Of a stretch of DNA of 64,000 nucleotides, positions 10,292 to 19,441 are shown one piece after another. Each line of letters opens with the position of its first letter. Position 1 is the first letter of the stretch. A program made the position numbers and the translations under genes. Source of the stretch: a virus. Under the pieces are notes generated by a model. That model saw only the letters and a list, made by a program, of their open reading frames with translations, did no database searches and had not been told where the DNA came from. The stretch spans positions 36,294 through 100,293 of IMG/VR virus record IMGVR_UViG_3300022562_000520; one strand, given 5' to 3'.

Positions 10292-12280
10292 TTAACCTTT
10301 TCTACCATTTCGTCCATATGTTCTATTTTTAACTTCACCAACTGTTCGTTCTTCGTTTGTTTTATCATAGGTGCGTGTACCTCGATGTCCTACAGTTGTT
10401 GATGAGGTTGTTGTTGGTTCTTTTATAGCTTCTTTCGTTGGTATATTTTTGTCACGCGGTTTAGTATTGGATGTTGTTTTATCAGAAACTGGAATACTCA
10501 TTAAATCTAATTCTTGTAAAAATTCACCATCTGAAAACATTTGTTTAACACCAAATATCATATAATATCCCTTATACCAAAAGTCTTCATATTCTGTGTT
10601 AAAGTCATTAGCATCAACGGGCATCTTTATATTTACTTTGCAAAGAGTTGGCGTTTTTAACCATTCAGGATTTATTGTCTTATTTTCTTTTGCATCTTCT
10701 GTCTTACCAGCTGCTAACTCGGAAGGAAGAATTAACAATTCGCCCAATAATTGCGGATTACCAAAAATTGTCATTTTAGCTTCTATATTTTCCAGTGCAG
10801 CATGGCGGCTTAATAACGCTTGAAAAGTTGCACTACTTACAGGATTTTTTGTATTACGAGCCATGGGTTGTTTAATTATAGAACCTAAAAACAAAGGTGT
10901 TTTTGGTCTTGTATTGTTTGCTTTATTAGCAGGAGACTGACCACTTTGATGTGTCATACCATTTATATCAGCTGTAAGTTTTGTTTTTTGGTCTGGAACT
11001 GTATCTGTAGTAGCAGCTATTTGAAAGAATGCCATACCCATTTCCATTTTAATATCGAAACTTTTAATGTCTACATTTTTACCAGTAAAAATATAATTAA
11101 AATCTATGGATTGGCCGGGTCTTGGTTTATATTCTTCACCTTTAGAAGCTGCATCAAATGGTTGTTCAATTAATTCATATCTATTAACATAATATTGTAC
11201 TACAAATTTGTCGTGGGCAGATTTTAACCCTGATGCGATTTTGTAAATATATCTTTTACCACTATCACCTTCTGTTCCATCCTTAATAACACCTTCACAC
11301 GAGGCCATTAATTTTTTAATTATTTCTTCGACGCCCAAATCTGAACCAAAATTATATGGGGTGTCAGAACCCCTACCACCTACTCTAATAGGTTCATTTG
11401 ATGCGGCTTGATATTCAGACTTATCGTAATCTGGTGCAATTATTTCATATGTAACTGGTCTATAATTATTTTGATAAAACTGTTTTGCTTGTTGGGCAGC
11501 TGAATCCTCCGAAATAGCATTTCCAGTTTTCTTAGCTTCTTCATATAGTGTGTTGGCATAATCTTCTATAGCCTGTTGTTCATATTCCTTATATGAATCA
11601 TTAACACGCAATGCCAATCTCTCAAAAGTTTTTGCTAATGTTTCACCTTGTACAACATTTATAGAAACACCATTAAAAATCTTTTGCGTGTGTGGTAGTT
11701 TACCTAGACCATTAACAGCCCCAACAAAATTCATTTTATATTTTGCACCAGAGCTATCAAATAATGCTGTAATATCGTAGTTTATAAACAAAAGTGGACG
11801 AATATTTGATATCATTTCTGTAGAACCATCGTCATTATGTCCAACAAAAATAGTCTTTAAAACAAATATCAAACCTACAGGATCAGTTTCTAAATCATCA
11901 CATATATCAGTTAATCTATTAAGAAAACTTGCGCCGAGCGGTTCTACTATTTCTAGTTCACCTTCTAATGACATAGATGTTGATTGTGGTATATCACCCT
12001 TACCAACATAATTTTCCATTGCTATTATATTTTCCCACGATGCATTAATAATAAAAAACCGCGCATCTGTTGTACCATCTATAATAGTTACATACTTATT
12101 ATTAGGATTTCCACCTATTTGTCTTGGTGTATATCTTGCCTGATTAAATGGATGTTGAAAAACGGTTATCTCACTAGTGTTTGATAACTCTTCGGCTGCT
12201 TCTGTACTATTACAGGCCATAAGAATGTGGTGATAAGCGTACGACCTGAATTTTCCAAGTATATTCTGTGGATTTGACAT
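10292..12280 (-). CDS. Baseplate hub protein, gp27-like
   Basis: A 662-residue protein between the gp53-like gene and gp5. The last third ends in a segment (FWYKGYYMIFGVKQMFSDG, then FLQELDLMSIPV) that is the usual end of gp27/gpD-type hub domains, in which a beta hairpin is followed by an alternating hydrophobic strand. The N-terminal half has beta-domain character (NKYVTIIDGTTDARFFIINA). It is longer than T4 gp27 (391 residues). In T4 the gp27 trimer is the torus that holds gp5, and the adjacency to gp5 fits. I infer the hub role; family assignment is moderate. Confidence 0.6.
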   Translation of the reverse strand: MSNPQNILGKFRSYAYHHILMACNSTEAAEELSNTSEITVFQHPFNQARYTPRQIGGNPNNKYVTIIDGTTDARFFIINASWENIIAMENYVGKGDIPQSTSMSLEGELEIVEPLGASFLNRLTDICDDLETDPVGLIFVLKTIFVGHNDDGSTEMISNIRPLLFINYDITALFDSSGAKYKMNFVGAVNGLGKLPHTQKIFNGVSINVVQGETLAKTFERLALRVNDSYKEYEQQAIEDYANTLYEEAKKTGNAISEDSAAQQAKQFYQNNYRPVTYEIIAPDYDKSEYQAASNEPIRVGGRGSDTPYNFGSDLGVEEIIKKLMASCEGVIKDGTEGDSGKRYIYKIASGLKSAHDKFVVQYYVNRYELIEQPFDAASKGEEYKPRPGQSIDFNYIFTGKNVDIKSFDIKMEMGMAFFQIAATTDTVPDQKTKLTADINGMTHQSGQSPANKANNTRPKTPLFLGSIIKQPMARNTKNPVSSATFQALLSRHAALENIEAKMTIFGNPQLLGELLILPSELAAGKTEDAKENKTINPEWLKTPTLCKVNIKMPVDANDFNTEYEDFWYKGYYMIFGVKQMFSDGEFLQELDLMSIPVSDKTTSNTKPRDKNIPTKEAIKEPTTTSSTTVGHRGTRTYDKTNEERTVGEVKNRTYGRNGRKG

Positions 12281-12292
12281 TATATTCTCTTA

Positions 12293-12652
12293 TTATTTTA
12301 TAACTTTACCGCCTTCCGTTTTCGTCATTATATCTAACGTTAGGCGTTGTTTTGTTGGCATAACAATTTCTGCACCTGCAACAAGTTCTGTTACCGGGTC
12401 TACAATGTTGTTATATTGTAGAACTATCCATGCATAAGTTGCTTTACCATATAGACGATATGATAATAAATCTGGTCGTCCTGCTTCATGTTCACGCACA
12501 GTTATTCTAAGATCGTTGTCTTGTTTTTCTAGTGCACGTCTTTCCCACCAACCAAGTCTTTTGGTATATCTGTCTGTTAATCCGCCTTGTACCATGCGCG
12601 AATTTCTATTATCTACCGAATTTGTATTTCTATCATCAATACTGTAAGCCAT
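12293..12652 (-). CDS. Baseplate wedge protein, gp53/LysM-like
   Basis: A 119-residue protein. The C-terminal half (DLLSYRLYGKATYAWIVLQY, NNIVDPVTEL, then GAEIVMPTKQRL) has the pattern of a LysM-type fold: a small domain with a tyrosine-rich helix, an NN turn and a final 'I.P' strand. T4 gp53 and related wedge proteins carry this fold. The start ATG follows AAGGA and lies 2 nt after the stop of the preceding gene. Calling it gp53 rests on this fold and on position in the baseplate operon; a tail-assembly LysM protein of the phage P2 gpX type is the alternative. Confidence 0.55.
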   Translation of the reverse strand: MAYSIDDRNTNSVDNRNSRMVQGGLTDRYTKRLGWWERRALEKQDNDLRITVREHEAGRPDLLSYRLYGKATYAWIVLQYNNIVDPVTELVAGAEIVMPTKQRLTLDIMTKTEGGKVIK

Positions 12653-12654
12653 AA

Positions 12655-13380
12655 TTAAAATCCTTGTAATATTCCTTTTTTGTACGCATCCAAATTAAAC
12701 CCTTCATATGAATTGGGTGAATGAGTTTCAATTAATGCTATATCAATATTCATTATTAGTGGCATTGGTACACCATTTGATGTAGTTATATAATCCATAT
12801 CATTAGGATAAGGTATTGTGAGTTGTTGTATAACAACAGGAACGCGGTTTATATGTTGTGAAACGTTCCATATGTTTGATGTATTACCAGATTTATTTTG
12901 TTTAGTTTCCGAACCAACATTTCGTGAATAGGCGCTCAGATAAAGAACTGGTGGTGGTGCACCCAATAATTCAGTACCATAGTATCTTTCCAAGTCTTCT
13001 TCATTATCTGATTGTGGTCTATATGGATCGTATCCGCCTTGTTCTCTGCGTGAACGGGCTTGTCGCTGGCCATCTTCTAATGTGGTACTGTTTCCAAACC
13101 GTGGCATACACCATGCGCGAAGTGTCCAAAGCTTTGCCAAGTTTCGGTCGGCTTCTTGAATTGTTCTAGAAATTAATTTAACGTCCGATATTTGAAAGGT
13201 GCGTGAAGCGGTATTCTTATACACCTGAATTTGACCGGGTGCGTGTAATGGGTCTAAAGAACCATAATTGACGCTTCTATTTTCCGAAACAGTTGGTGAT
13301 GCATCAAAAGATACAGTTTTTCCGCCGCGAGACGCAGCCGTCAACCTTACTTTATAGGGATTTTCTTGCGATTTTGCCAT
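12655..13380 (-). CDS. Baseplate tail-tube junction protein, gp48-like
   Basis: First gene of the leftward baseplate operon, 241 residues, ATG with AAGGAAA upstream. It has a beta-rich N-terminal part (FQISDVKLISRTIQEADRNL, then LWTLRAWCMPRFG) and a C-terminal part (RVPVVIQQLTIPYPNDMDYI, then PLIMNIDIALIETHSP) that resembles the tube-fold proteins capping the baseplate in T4-like phages (gp48, gp54). The middle (about 105-165) is polar and probably disordered. The gp48 label is from fold impression and operon position, not from an alignment. Confidence 0.45.
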   Translation of the reverse strand: MAKSQENPYKVRLTAASRGGKTVSFDASPTVSENRSVNYGSLDPLHAPGQIQVYKNTASRTFQISDVKLISRTIQEADRNLAKLWTLRAWCMPRFGNSTTLEDGQRQARSRREQGGYDPYRPQSDNEEDLERYYGTELLGAPPPVLYLSAYSRNVGSETKQNKSGNTSNIWNVSQHINRVPVVIQQLTIPYPNDMDYITTSNGVPMPLIMNIDIALIETHSPNSYEGFNLDAYKKGILQGF

Positions 13381-13406
13381 ATAATTTCCTTAACCTATGT
13401 TACTGA

Positions 13407-13414
13407 TATTTATT
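13407..13414 (-). promoter_or_regulatory. Late promoter element AATAAATA for the baseplate operon
   Basis: AATAAATA on the minus strand, 26 nt before the first gene of the leftward baseplate operon. It lies back to back with the sigma70 promoter of gp55, only 4 bp from its -35 hexamer, so the two promoters may influence each other. Confidence 0.55.
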
Positions 13415-13418
13415 ACAG

Positions 13419-13447
13419 TTGACATAGCTTAAAAAGTGATATATAAT
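13419..13447 (+). promoter_or_regulatory. Consensus sigma70 promoter for gp55
   Basis: TTGACA (13419-13424), exactly 17 bp, TATAAT (13442-13447): both hexamers match the bacterial housekeeping consensus perfectly. The predicted transcription start (about 13454) leaves a leader of about 14 nt containing GGAG before the gp55 ATG. This places the late sigma gene under host polymerase control, i.e. early or middle expression. Confidence 0.9.
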
Positions 13448-13467
13448 ACTGATAATTGGAGAATAAA

Positions 13468-13989
13468 ATGGCAAAAGAAGAACAAAAAACGCCACCCAAG
13501 AAAAAAACTAACTATTTAAGAAATAAAGACTTGCTTGTTGAAGTCATAGCCTGTAAAGAAACAGGCGTAATGTCAGACACACTAGCAAGAATGCTTCAAT
13601 TACTTACAGCAAAATATGGCCGGTCAGCGCAGTTTGGCGGTTATACTTTTAATGAAGATATGCAGGCATATGCGATGATGATGTTATGTAAAACGTGGTC
13701 TAGTTTTGACCCGATGCGCAGTGATAATCCATTCGCATACTATACGCAAAGCATTAAAAATTCATTCAAACAATTCTTAAATCGTGAAAAAGTTCAAAGG
13801 GTTGTACGAGATGAATTATTAGTTAAACGTGGTTTAAATCCATCGTTTACATACTTGGCTGAATATGCAGATTCCGATCATCACCATGTCCATGATGAAG
13901 AAGATCACAACCAAGTAATGCAGGACATGAAAGATATAAATGATAGTGAAGATAGTTCTTCAGATGATTTAATTTCTTTCGACAAATAA
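13468..13989 (+). CDS. 55: RNA polymerase sigma factor for late genes, gp55
   Basis: A 173-residue protein homologous to T4 gp55, the small sigma-family factor that directs host core polymerase to TATAAATA late promoters together with the sliding clamp. The conserved block runs from NYLRNKDLLVEVIACKETG through YGRSAQFGGYTFNEDMQAYA to SDNPFAYYTQSIKNSFKQFL, the region-2-like helices. The C-terminus is acidic (DDSEDSSSDD-like), with a His-rich stretch before it. I use the ATG at 13468 with GGAG 6 nt upstream, not the TTG four codons earlier. It is followed closely by gp47 and gp46. Late elements across the window are its likely targets. Confidence 0.92.
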   Translation: MAKEEQKTPPKKKTNYLRNKDLLVEVIACKETGVMSDTLARMLQLLTAKYGRSAQFGGYTFNEDMQAYAMMMLCKTWSSFDPMRSDNPFAYYTQSIKNSFKQFLNREKVQRVVRDELLVKRGLNPSFTYLAEYADSDHHHVHDEEDHNQVMQDMKDINDSEDSSSDDLISFDK

Positions 13990-14019
13990 TATAACTATAA
14001 AAAATAGGAAATAATAAAA

Positions 14020-15084
14020 ATGGGAAATCAGCCTAGGTTGATGAAAGGCGCATTTTTCAGCGATATACACGTAGGTGCTAAATCGAATTCACAACAGCAC
14101 AATGATGACTGTATGGAATATATTAACTGGTTCTGTGATAAGGTTAGATCAGATCCTGATATAGACTATGTTTGTTTTTGTGGTGATTGGCATGAAGTTA
14201 GAAACGCTGTCAATGTATTCACTTTAACATATTCTTACCAAATTGCTTCCAAAATCAATGATTTAGGTCTTCCAGTATTTTTTATCATAGGAAACCACGA
14301 TTTATATAATAGAAATAACAGGGAAATATATTCAGTTATTCCTTTTCACGAATTTGAAAACTTTACCATAATTGATAAACCTACCGTTTTTGACAACATT
14401 GGTGATGGTGTATTGATGTGTCCATTCCTATTTCATGAAGAATACCCTAGTTTAATTGACTACAATAACATTCCTTTTTGGGTAGGGCATTTTGAATTTA
14501 AAGGATTTATAGTTACAGGTTATAATATTACCATGAAAACAGGCCCAGACCATACGGACTTTTCTGCGCCAGAAAATATTATTTCTGGACATTTTCACAA
14601 ACGACAAACTAGTGGTAATGTAACTTATATCGGAAATACGTTTCCTACAAACTTCAGTGATGCTGATGACAGTGAACGAGGTATGATGGTATTTGACCAT
14701 GGTACTAAAACTATGGTATTCTATGATTGGGAAGATTGTCCAAGATATACAAAAGCAAAATTAACAGATATTGTTGGTGAAAAGGTTACACTTTACCCCA
14801 AATCGCGGGTACGCTGCATTGCAGACATTCCTATAACTTATGAAGAAAGTATAGAGTTAAGAAGAACTTTTATGGAAGGTTATAATTTGCGGGAATTTAC
14901 AATTGAAGAATCTATTGAAATTCATGAAGCATTAACGGATACCGAGGTTGATATTGATATGGCGGCTGAAGATGATGGAAAAGATCTTGGTTCGACAGAC
15001 GAAATGGTAATTGACATGTTAAAGGCTATAGATTCAGAATTAATTAATAGCGACTTGTTAGTAGACATATACCAAAAAGTATAA
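14020..15084 (+). CDS. 47: Recombination endonuclease subunit gp47 (Mre11-type)
   Basis: A 354-residue calcineurin-like phosphoesterase, the nuclease of the gp46/gp47 complex that resects DNA ends for recombination-dependent replication. All metal-binding motifs are visible: DIHVG (D15, H17), GDWHE (D56, H58), GNHD (N92, H93), GHFE (H157) and GHFH (H191, H193). Length is close to T4 gp47 (339). AGGAAA precedes the ATG; gp46 follows after 26 nt, and the two proteins act together. Confidence 0.95.
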   Translation: MGNQPRLMKGAFFSDIHVGAKSNSQQHNDDCMEYINWFCDKVRSDPDIDYVCFCGDWHEVRNAVNVFTLTYSYQIASKINDLGLPVFFIIGNHDLYNRNNREIYSVIPFHEFENFTIIDKPTVFDNIGDGVLMCPFLFHEEYPSLIDYNNIPFWVGHFEFKGFIVTGYNITMKTGPDHTDFSAPENIISGHFHKRQTSGNVTYIGNTFPTNFSDADDSERGMMVFDHGTKTMVFYDWEDCPRYTKAKLTDIVGEKVTLYPKSRVRCIADIPITYEESIELRRTFMEGYNLREFTIEESIEIHEALTDTEVDIDMAAEDDGKDLGSTDEMVIDMLKAIDSELINSDLLVDIYQKV

Positions 15085-15110
15085 CATAAAAAATAAAAAA
15101 TAATAATGTA

Positions 15111-17405
15111 ATGATTAGGTTTAAAACACTTTCGATTAAAAATTTTCTTTCTTATGGTGAAGCACCAACAGTGATCAATCTTGATGATGTTGGCACTACA
15201 TTAATAGTTGGGGAAGATTTAGATAATACTGCAAGCGGTACAGGTGCTAATGGTGTTGGAAAAACTGTTTGGATAAATGCACTTATCTATGCTTTATATG
15301 GTAAACCCATATCTAAAATTTCCATGGACAATCTTATTAATAATATTAATAAGAAAAATATGGAAGTAGCGGTTGAATTTGAAAAAAATGGTGAATTAAT
15401 TACCGTAATGCGTGGACGAAAAATAACAGGCGTTGGTAATTTATCAAAAATATACATTCGTCCGGCTGGAACAGATTTAAATTTAGATAGTACGGAACAA
15501 GATAAAACACCAGCCAATCCAAAAGAATTTGATAATTTTATCGTGGAAAAACTTGGCATACCATATGAACTGTTTGTTCGTATAGTTGCTTTTGCTGCTA
15601 CTCATACGCCATTTTTAGAACTCCCTGTTCGTGCCGCATCAGGTGCAAACCAATCAGATATTATGGAAGAATTGTTTAGATTAACCCAATTATCTGTTAA
15701 AGCTGAAGGACTTAAAGAAGCAATAAAAGACACCAAACAGCGCCTTGAAATTAAAATTAAACACAATGAACAATTAGAAAAAGAACACAATCGCCATAAT
15801 ATACAATTGGAATCTGCACGTGCGCGTGTAAATGATTGGGAAGAAACCCGCAACGATGATATTGAAAAGATTAAAGTTGAATTGACAAAGTTTGAAAATG
15901 TTCCTATAAAGGAACAAGAGTCACTTTATAAGCGTATTGATAAGGTTAAAACTGAACTTCTAAAAGTAAAAGAAGAACAGAAAGAAGTTGAATCTGTGGT
16001 TACTAAAATAAGTACCGAATATACAATAGCCACAACTAATATTAAACGCTTCAAGGAAGAAAAGGAAAAAATTGTAAACTGGAAAGACGAAAATATTAAA
16101 AAGGCCGCAGCATATAAAGAGGCCGCAGAAAGATTGCCCGAAGCATATGTCCTTTCAAAGCAGAAAGAATTACATGATGGATTAACGGTTTTAACAGAAG
16201 AACTAGACGAGTTGAATTCAAAAAAAGCCGATTTGGAATATTTTATAAAAGATACAAATAAAATTACAGAAAAACTCCAAGAAGAACTTCAACACCTTGA
16301 AGAAGCGAAGTGTCCATATTGTTTACAGAAATATGAAAGTAAAGATAAAATAAAGGATGCTCAACATACCATAAAAAACAAAAAGCAGGAAGAAGTTGAT
16401 GCCACATTACTTTTAGATGTTGTTATAAAAAATATTAGCGGTACTAAAAATAATATTGACATGATATCTGAAGAAATCAAATATACTGTTAAAGAAATAG
16501 AAAATTATGAACGTGAACGTGTAGAATATGCTAAGAAAATGGAAGAACTTCTCAACGAAAAATGTCCATATGGTGATAAACATGGTACGGGTGATTTGAT
16601 TGATGCGATACACATTTTAGAAAAAGAGGCTGAAGAATTAAAAGAACGATTGGATGAAGAAGCTGATCGTTTAGTAGAAGTAGATGAAATAGTATCTGCA
16701 CTCGAAAAAGAAGTTTTACAATGTAAAAATGCTATTACTATTTCATCGATTGATGAATTATACCAGATTAAAAACAAAATTATACAACTTAAAGATAAGA
16801 TTAAAGAACTTGAAGATTCAGTAAACCCATATTTAGAACCATTAAAAGAACTAGAGATGATTGAGCTTGAACCAATTGATATGGATTCTATAAATGAACT
16901 TGATAATTTGATGAAGCACCAAAACTATTTATTGAAACTTTTAACCAAAAAAGATAGTTTTATTAGAAAGACGCTTTTGAATAGAAACCTTTCATTCTTA
17001 AATCATCGATTAAAGGAATACTTAATTGCCCTAGGTCTACCGCATAAGGTTGAATTTACTCATGAAATGACAGCCCATATTTCACAATTTGGGCGGGAAC
17101 TTGATTTTGGCAACCTATCTAGCGGTCAGAAGGCGCGTGTTAATCTTGCGTTGTCGTTTTCATTCAGGGATGTGCTTCAAAAATCACATGATAGTATAAA
17201 CGTGTGTATGCTTGATGAAGTTTTAGACGTTGGCCTCGATTCAGTAGGTGTTCAAAATGCCGCAAGAATGTTAAAACGAAAAGCACGCGATGAAGATTTA
17301 GCGCTTTTCATAATTTCCCATAGGGATGAAGTCAGCAACATTTTCGATAAGAAAATGGTAGTTCAAATGACAAAAGGTTTTAGTTCTGTAAAAGAAGAAG
17401 AATGA
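15111..17405 (+). CDS. 46: Recombination endonuclease subunit gp46 (Rad50-type ATPase)
   Basis: A 764-residue SMC-like ATPase that partners gp47. The Walker A motif GANGVGKT is at residues 45-52, followed by a long charged coiled coil. A zinc-hook motif CPYC lies at 401-404, the second coil follows, then the ABC signature LSSGQ (669-673) and Walker B VCMLDE (698-703). T4 gp46 is shorter (560), so the arms are longer here. The stop overlaps the next gene by ATGA, indicating translational coupling. Confidence 0.95.
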   Translation: MIRFKTLSIKNFLSYGEAPTVINLDDVGTTLIVGEDLDNTASGTGANGVGKTVWINALIYALYGKPISKISMDNLINNINKKNMEVAVEFEKNGELITVMRGRKITGVGNLSKIYIRPAGTDLNLDSTEQDKTPANPKEFDNFIVEKLGIPYELFVRIVAFAATHTPFLELPVRAASGANQSDIMEELFRLTQLSVKAEGLKEAIKDTKQRLEIKIKHNEQLEKEHNRHNIQLESARARVNDWEETRNDDIEKIKVELTKFENVPIKEQESLYKRIDKVKTELLKVKEEQKEVESVVTKISTEYTIATTNIKRFKEEKEKIVNWKDENIKKAAAYKEAAERLPEAYVLSKQKELHDGLTVLTEELDELNSKKADLEYFIKDTNKITEKLQEELQHLEEAKCPYCLQKYESKDKIKDAQHTIKNKKQEEVDATLLLDVVIKNISGTKNNIDMISEEIKYTVKEIENYERERVEYAKKMEELLNEKCPYGDKHGTGDLIDAIHILEKEAEELKERLDEEADRLVEVDEIVSALEKEVLQCKNAITISSIDELYQIKNKIIQLKDKIKELEDSVNPYLEPLKELEMIELEPIDMDSINELDNLMKHQNYLLKLLTKKDSFIRKTLLNRNLSFLNHRLKEYLIALGLPHKVEFTHEMTAHISQFGRELDFGNLSSGQKARVNLALSFSFRDVLQKSHDSINVCMLDEVLDVGLDSVGVQNAARMLKRKARDEDLALFIISHRDEVSNIFDKKMVVQMTKGFSSVKEEE

Positions 17406-18328
17406 TGAAATTTAGAAAAGTTACCTTTAATAATAATGATTATGGAATCGTCACAATTGATGATGAAGCACCCACGAATATTGTAGAATTTGATTTAACC
17501 CAAATACATTTAGTTGAAAATCCCATGCCTGGAATGGAAGTACAACCATCTAATATGTTATTGGAAATTGGTGATTTACTTTATGTCCATGGAACAACCC
17601 ACGTATATGATGGGACAACATGGTTATGTGTTGATGTTGTTGAAACTAATGATGAAATTTTTATGCAAACTCCAATAAAAAGCCACCCCGGACGTGTATA
17701 CCCACGTGCAGATAAAACTATCAGATTAGATGTATCTGAAACAAAAACAATGTCTTATTGGAATAAAGGTATAGATGGTAAATGGCACATGTTCGTTACT
17801 GTTGAAGAAGGTGGAAAAGTTAAGGATAGATATATCGACGGTTTAATTGTCGATAAAAAACAGTGGGATGAATTAGTAGTTCCTCCCGCAGATTGTTGTA
17901 TAGATACACCAAAAACAGAATCTCCGCATAAATACAACAAATCATTAAACATAATGGAGAAACAGATGAACGACCAAGATACACTTCTTGCAGCTAAAAC
18001 AGTAATTAAAGACGTAATGATACATCACCTTTTTGAACCTATCGACAGGATAACCTTTTCTTCCATGGAAAAAATGATTATTGATAGATTGATTGATACT
18101 ATCGATATTGATTTTTCGGTGGATGTGGATTTATATAAAGATGATGATGTAAAAGTCAAACTTATTCTTTACTGGAATGATGATATACACAAAGATACAG
18201 TAATTACAGCAAGTTATGCTGATTGTCCTGTTTTCTTTGATGGTGAAAAGAATGAAAGACCTGTAACAAAAGAATCTGAAAAGGAAATTAAATTTCGCGC
18301 ATTTGATGATGCGATGGGAGTTGTATAA
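17402..18328 (+). CDS. Unknown protein coupled to gp46
   Basis: A 308-residue protein that I do not recognise. It starts with ATGATG overlapping the gp46 stop by 4 nt, so it is translated with the recombination genes. The N-terminal 150 residues look beta-rich with many aromatic and acidic residues (YVHGTTHVYDGTTWLCVDVV). A PP-A-D-CC segment sits near 165, and the C-terminal third is acidic with alternating hydrophobics (IDIDFSVDVDLYKDDDVKVK). No catalytic motif or membrane segment is visible. Its position suggests an accessory role in DNA metabolism, but that is only inference. Confidence 0.8.
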   Translation: MMKFRKVTFNNNDYGIVTIDDEAPTNIVEFDLTQIHLVENPMPGMEVQPSNMLLEIGDLLYVHGTTHVYDGTTWLCVDVVETNDEIFMQTPIKSHPGRVYPRADKTIRLDVSETKTMSYWNKGIDGKWHMFVTVEEGGKVKDRYIDGLIVDKKQWDELVVPPADCCIDTPKTESPHKYNKSLNIMEKQMNDQDTLLAAKTVIKDVMIHHLFEPIDRITFSSMEKMIIDRLIDTIDIDFSVDVDLYKDDDVKVKLILYWNDDIHKDTVITASYADCPVFFDGEKNERPVTKESEKEIKFRAFDDAMGVV

Positions 18329-18669
18329 TGAAGTACTGGAAGGAAGATGAAGTTCAAGTTCTTCCTTATTGGGAAGGTAGTAGAATTTTACCATATCATC
18401 ATCCTGCTTCTAGGGTTGTAGACCATGATACAGGTTCAACAGTCTTTGAATGTGAAATTATTCCTTTTACGGAAAGAGAAGCGGAATATATTGACCATAT
18501 TGAAAAAACACTTGTAACTGGAAAATGTGTAAAGGTTGAAATTCGTGAATGGAGCGCAAATAGTTTAATGGGCGTTCGTCATGAAGTAGTATCATTAAAC
18601 AGTATGGGATATCTTGAAGAACCTGATAATAAAGATGCCACGTTCGCACGGGCAATGAAAATTGTATAA
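18328..18669 (+). CDS. Unknown small protein
   Basis: A 113-residue protein starting within the stop of the previous gene (TAATG), so it belongs to the same operon. It opens with a Trp/Tyr/His-rich stretch (YWKEDEVQVLPYWEGSR) and has a central alternation of charged and hydrophobic residues. No family recognised. It is the last gene before two hairpins that probably end the gp55-gp47-gp46 transcript. Confidence 0.75.
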   Translation: MKYWKEDEVQVLPYWEGSRILPYHHPASRVVDHDTGSTVFECEIIPFTEREAEYIDHIEKTLVTGKCVKVEIREWSANSLMGVRHEVVSLNSMGYLEEPDNKDATFARAMKIV

Positions 18670-18730
18670 TAATAACATAATATAACTTGTTATTATTAAA
18701 AAAGAATTTATAAGTTATTGAATTCTTTTA
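18668..18730 (+). terminator. Two tandem hairpins, probable terminator
   Basis: The first inverted repeat pairs AATAATAACA (18668-18677) with TGTTATTATT (18688-18697), 10 of 10. The second pairs AAAAGAATT (18700-18708) with AATTCTTTT (18721-18729) and ends in T residues. They fill the 103-nt gap before the GIY-YIG gene and probably insulate it from the recombination operon. All stems are AT-only, so termination strength is uncertain. Confidence 0.5.
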
Positions 18731-18772
18731 AATGTGTAGCTAAATACTACCGTTTATAAGGACAATAACTAT

Positions 18773-19441
18773 ATGTACATATGTTACCAGTGGACTTGCA
18801 CTGCAAATAATAAAAAATATGTTGGTGTTACAAAAAATACACTCAATGTTAGGTGGCAAAGACATTGCTACGATGCCGATAATGGTAGTCAGTGCCTATT
18901 TCATAAGGCAATACGAAAATATGGTAAGGATGCCTTTAATGGGGTTATTTTAGCTACTACCAAAAGTGAAAAAGAAGTTTTATCACTTGAAAATAAGTAC
19001 ATTGAAGAAAATGGTACATTAGCAGATAAACATGGATATAACTTAACTACAGGTGGTGAATATCCAAAACTTAGCAAAGAGTTACGAAATTATTTGTCAG
19101 AAAAGGCTAAACAAAGAAAGCCAGTTTCTAATAAAACAAAAAGAAAGTTATCAAAAAGTCTTAAGGGAAATACCAATAAAAAAGGTAAATTGTTATCCCA
19201 AAAGACCAAAGATAAAATTTCTGAAAAATTAAAGGGGACAAAACAACCCGAATACGTTAAAATAAAACGTAGAGGTCAAAACCATTACAATGCTAAAAAA
19301 GTAATGGTGGATGGTACGATATATGCTACTATTTTAGAAGCCTCAGAAAAGTTAAGTATTCCTTATGGGACGGTTTATAATCGTATTAAAAGTTTAAATA
19401 CTAAGTTTGGTAGTTATCATCTAATAGAAGGATGTGTATGA
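18773..19441 (+). CDS. GIY-YIG homing endonuclease, free-standing
   Basis: A 222-residue GIY-YIG nuclease of the Seg type. The N-terminal domain shows the paired motif (ICY at 3-5, YVG at 16-18; the first Gly is replaced), the RWQRH segment with the catalytic-type Arg, and ENKYIEENG carrying the metal-binding Glu. It is followed by a Lys/Ser NUMOD3-like stretch (KLSKSLKGN, then KISEKLKGT) and a C-terminal NUMOD1-like helix-turn-helix (TILEASEKLSIPYGTVYNRI). AAGGA precedes the ATG. It overlaps the RuvC gene by a few bases, typical of insertion beside a conserved target gene. It could promote its own spread into relatives lacking it. Confidence 0.88.
   Translation: MYICYQWTCTANNKKYVGVTKNTLNVRWQRHCYDADNGSQCLFHKAIRKYGKDAFNGVILATTKSEKEVLSLENKYIEENGTLADKHGYNLTTGGEYPKLSKELRNYLSEKAKQRKPVSNKTKRKLSKSLKGNTNKKGKLLSQKTKDKISEKLKGTKQPEYVKIKRRGQNHYNAKKVMVDGTIYATILEASEKLSIPYGTVYNRIKSLNTKFGSYHLIEGCV

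Noticed and set aside
18739-18746. GCTAAATA before the GIY-YIG gene as a late promoter
   Set aside because: Two mismatches to TATAAATA; expected by chance in such AT-rich sequence.
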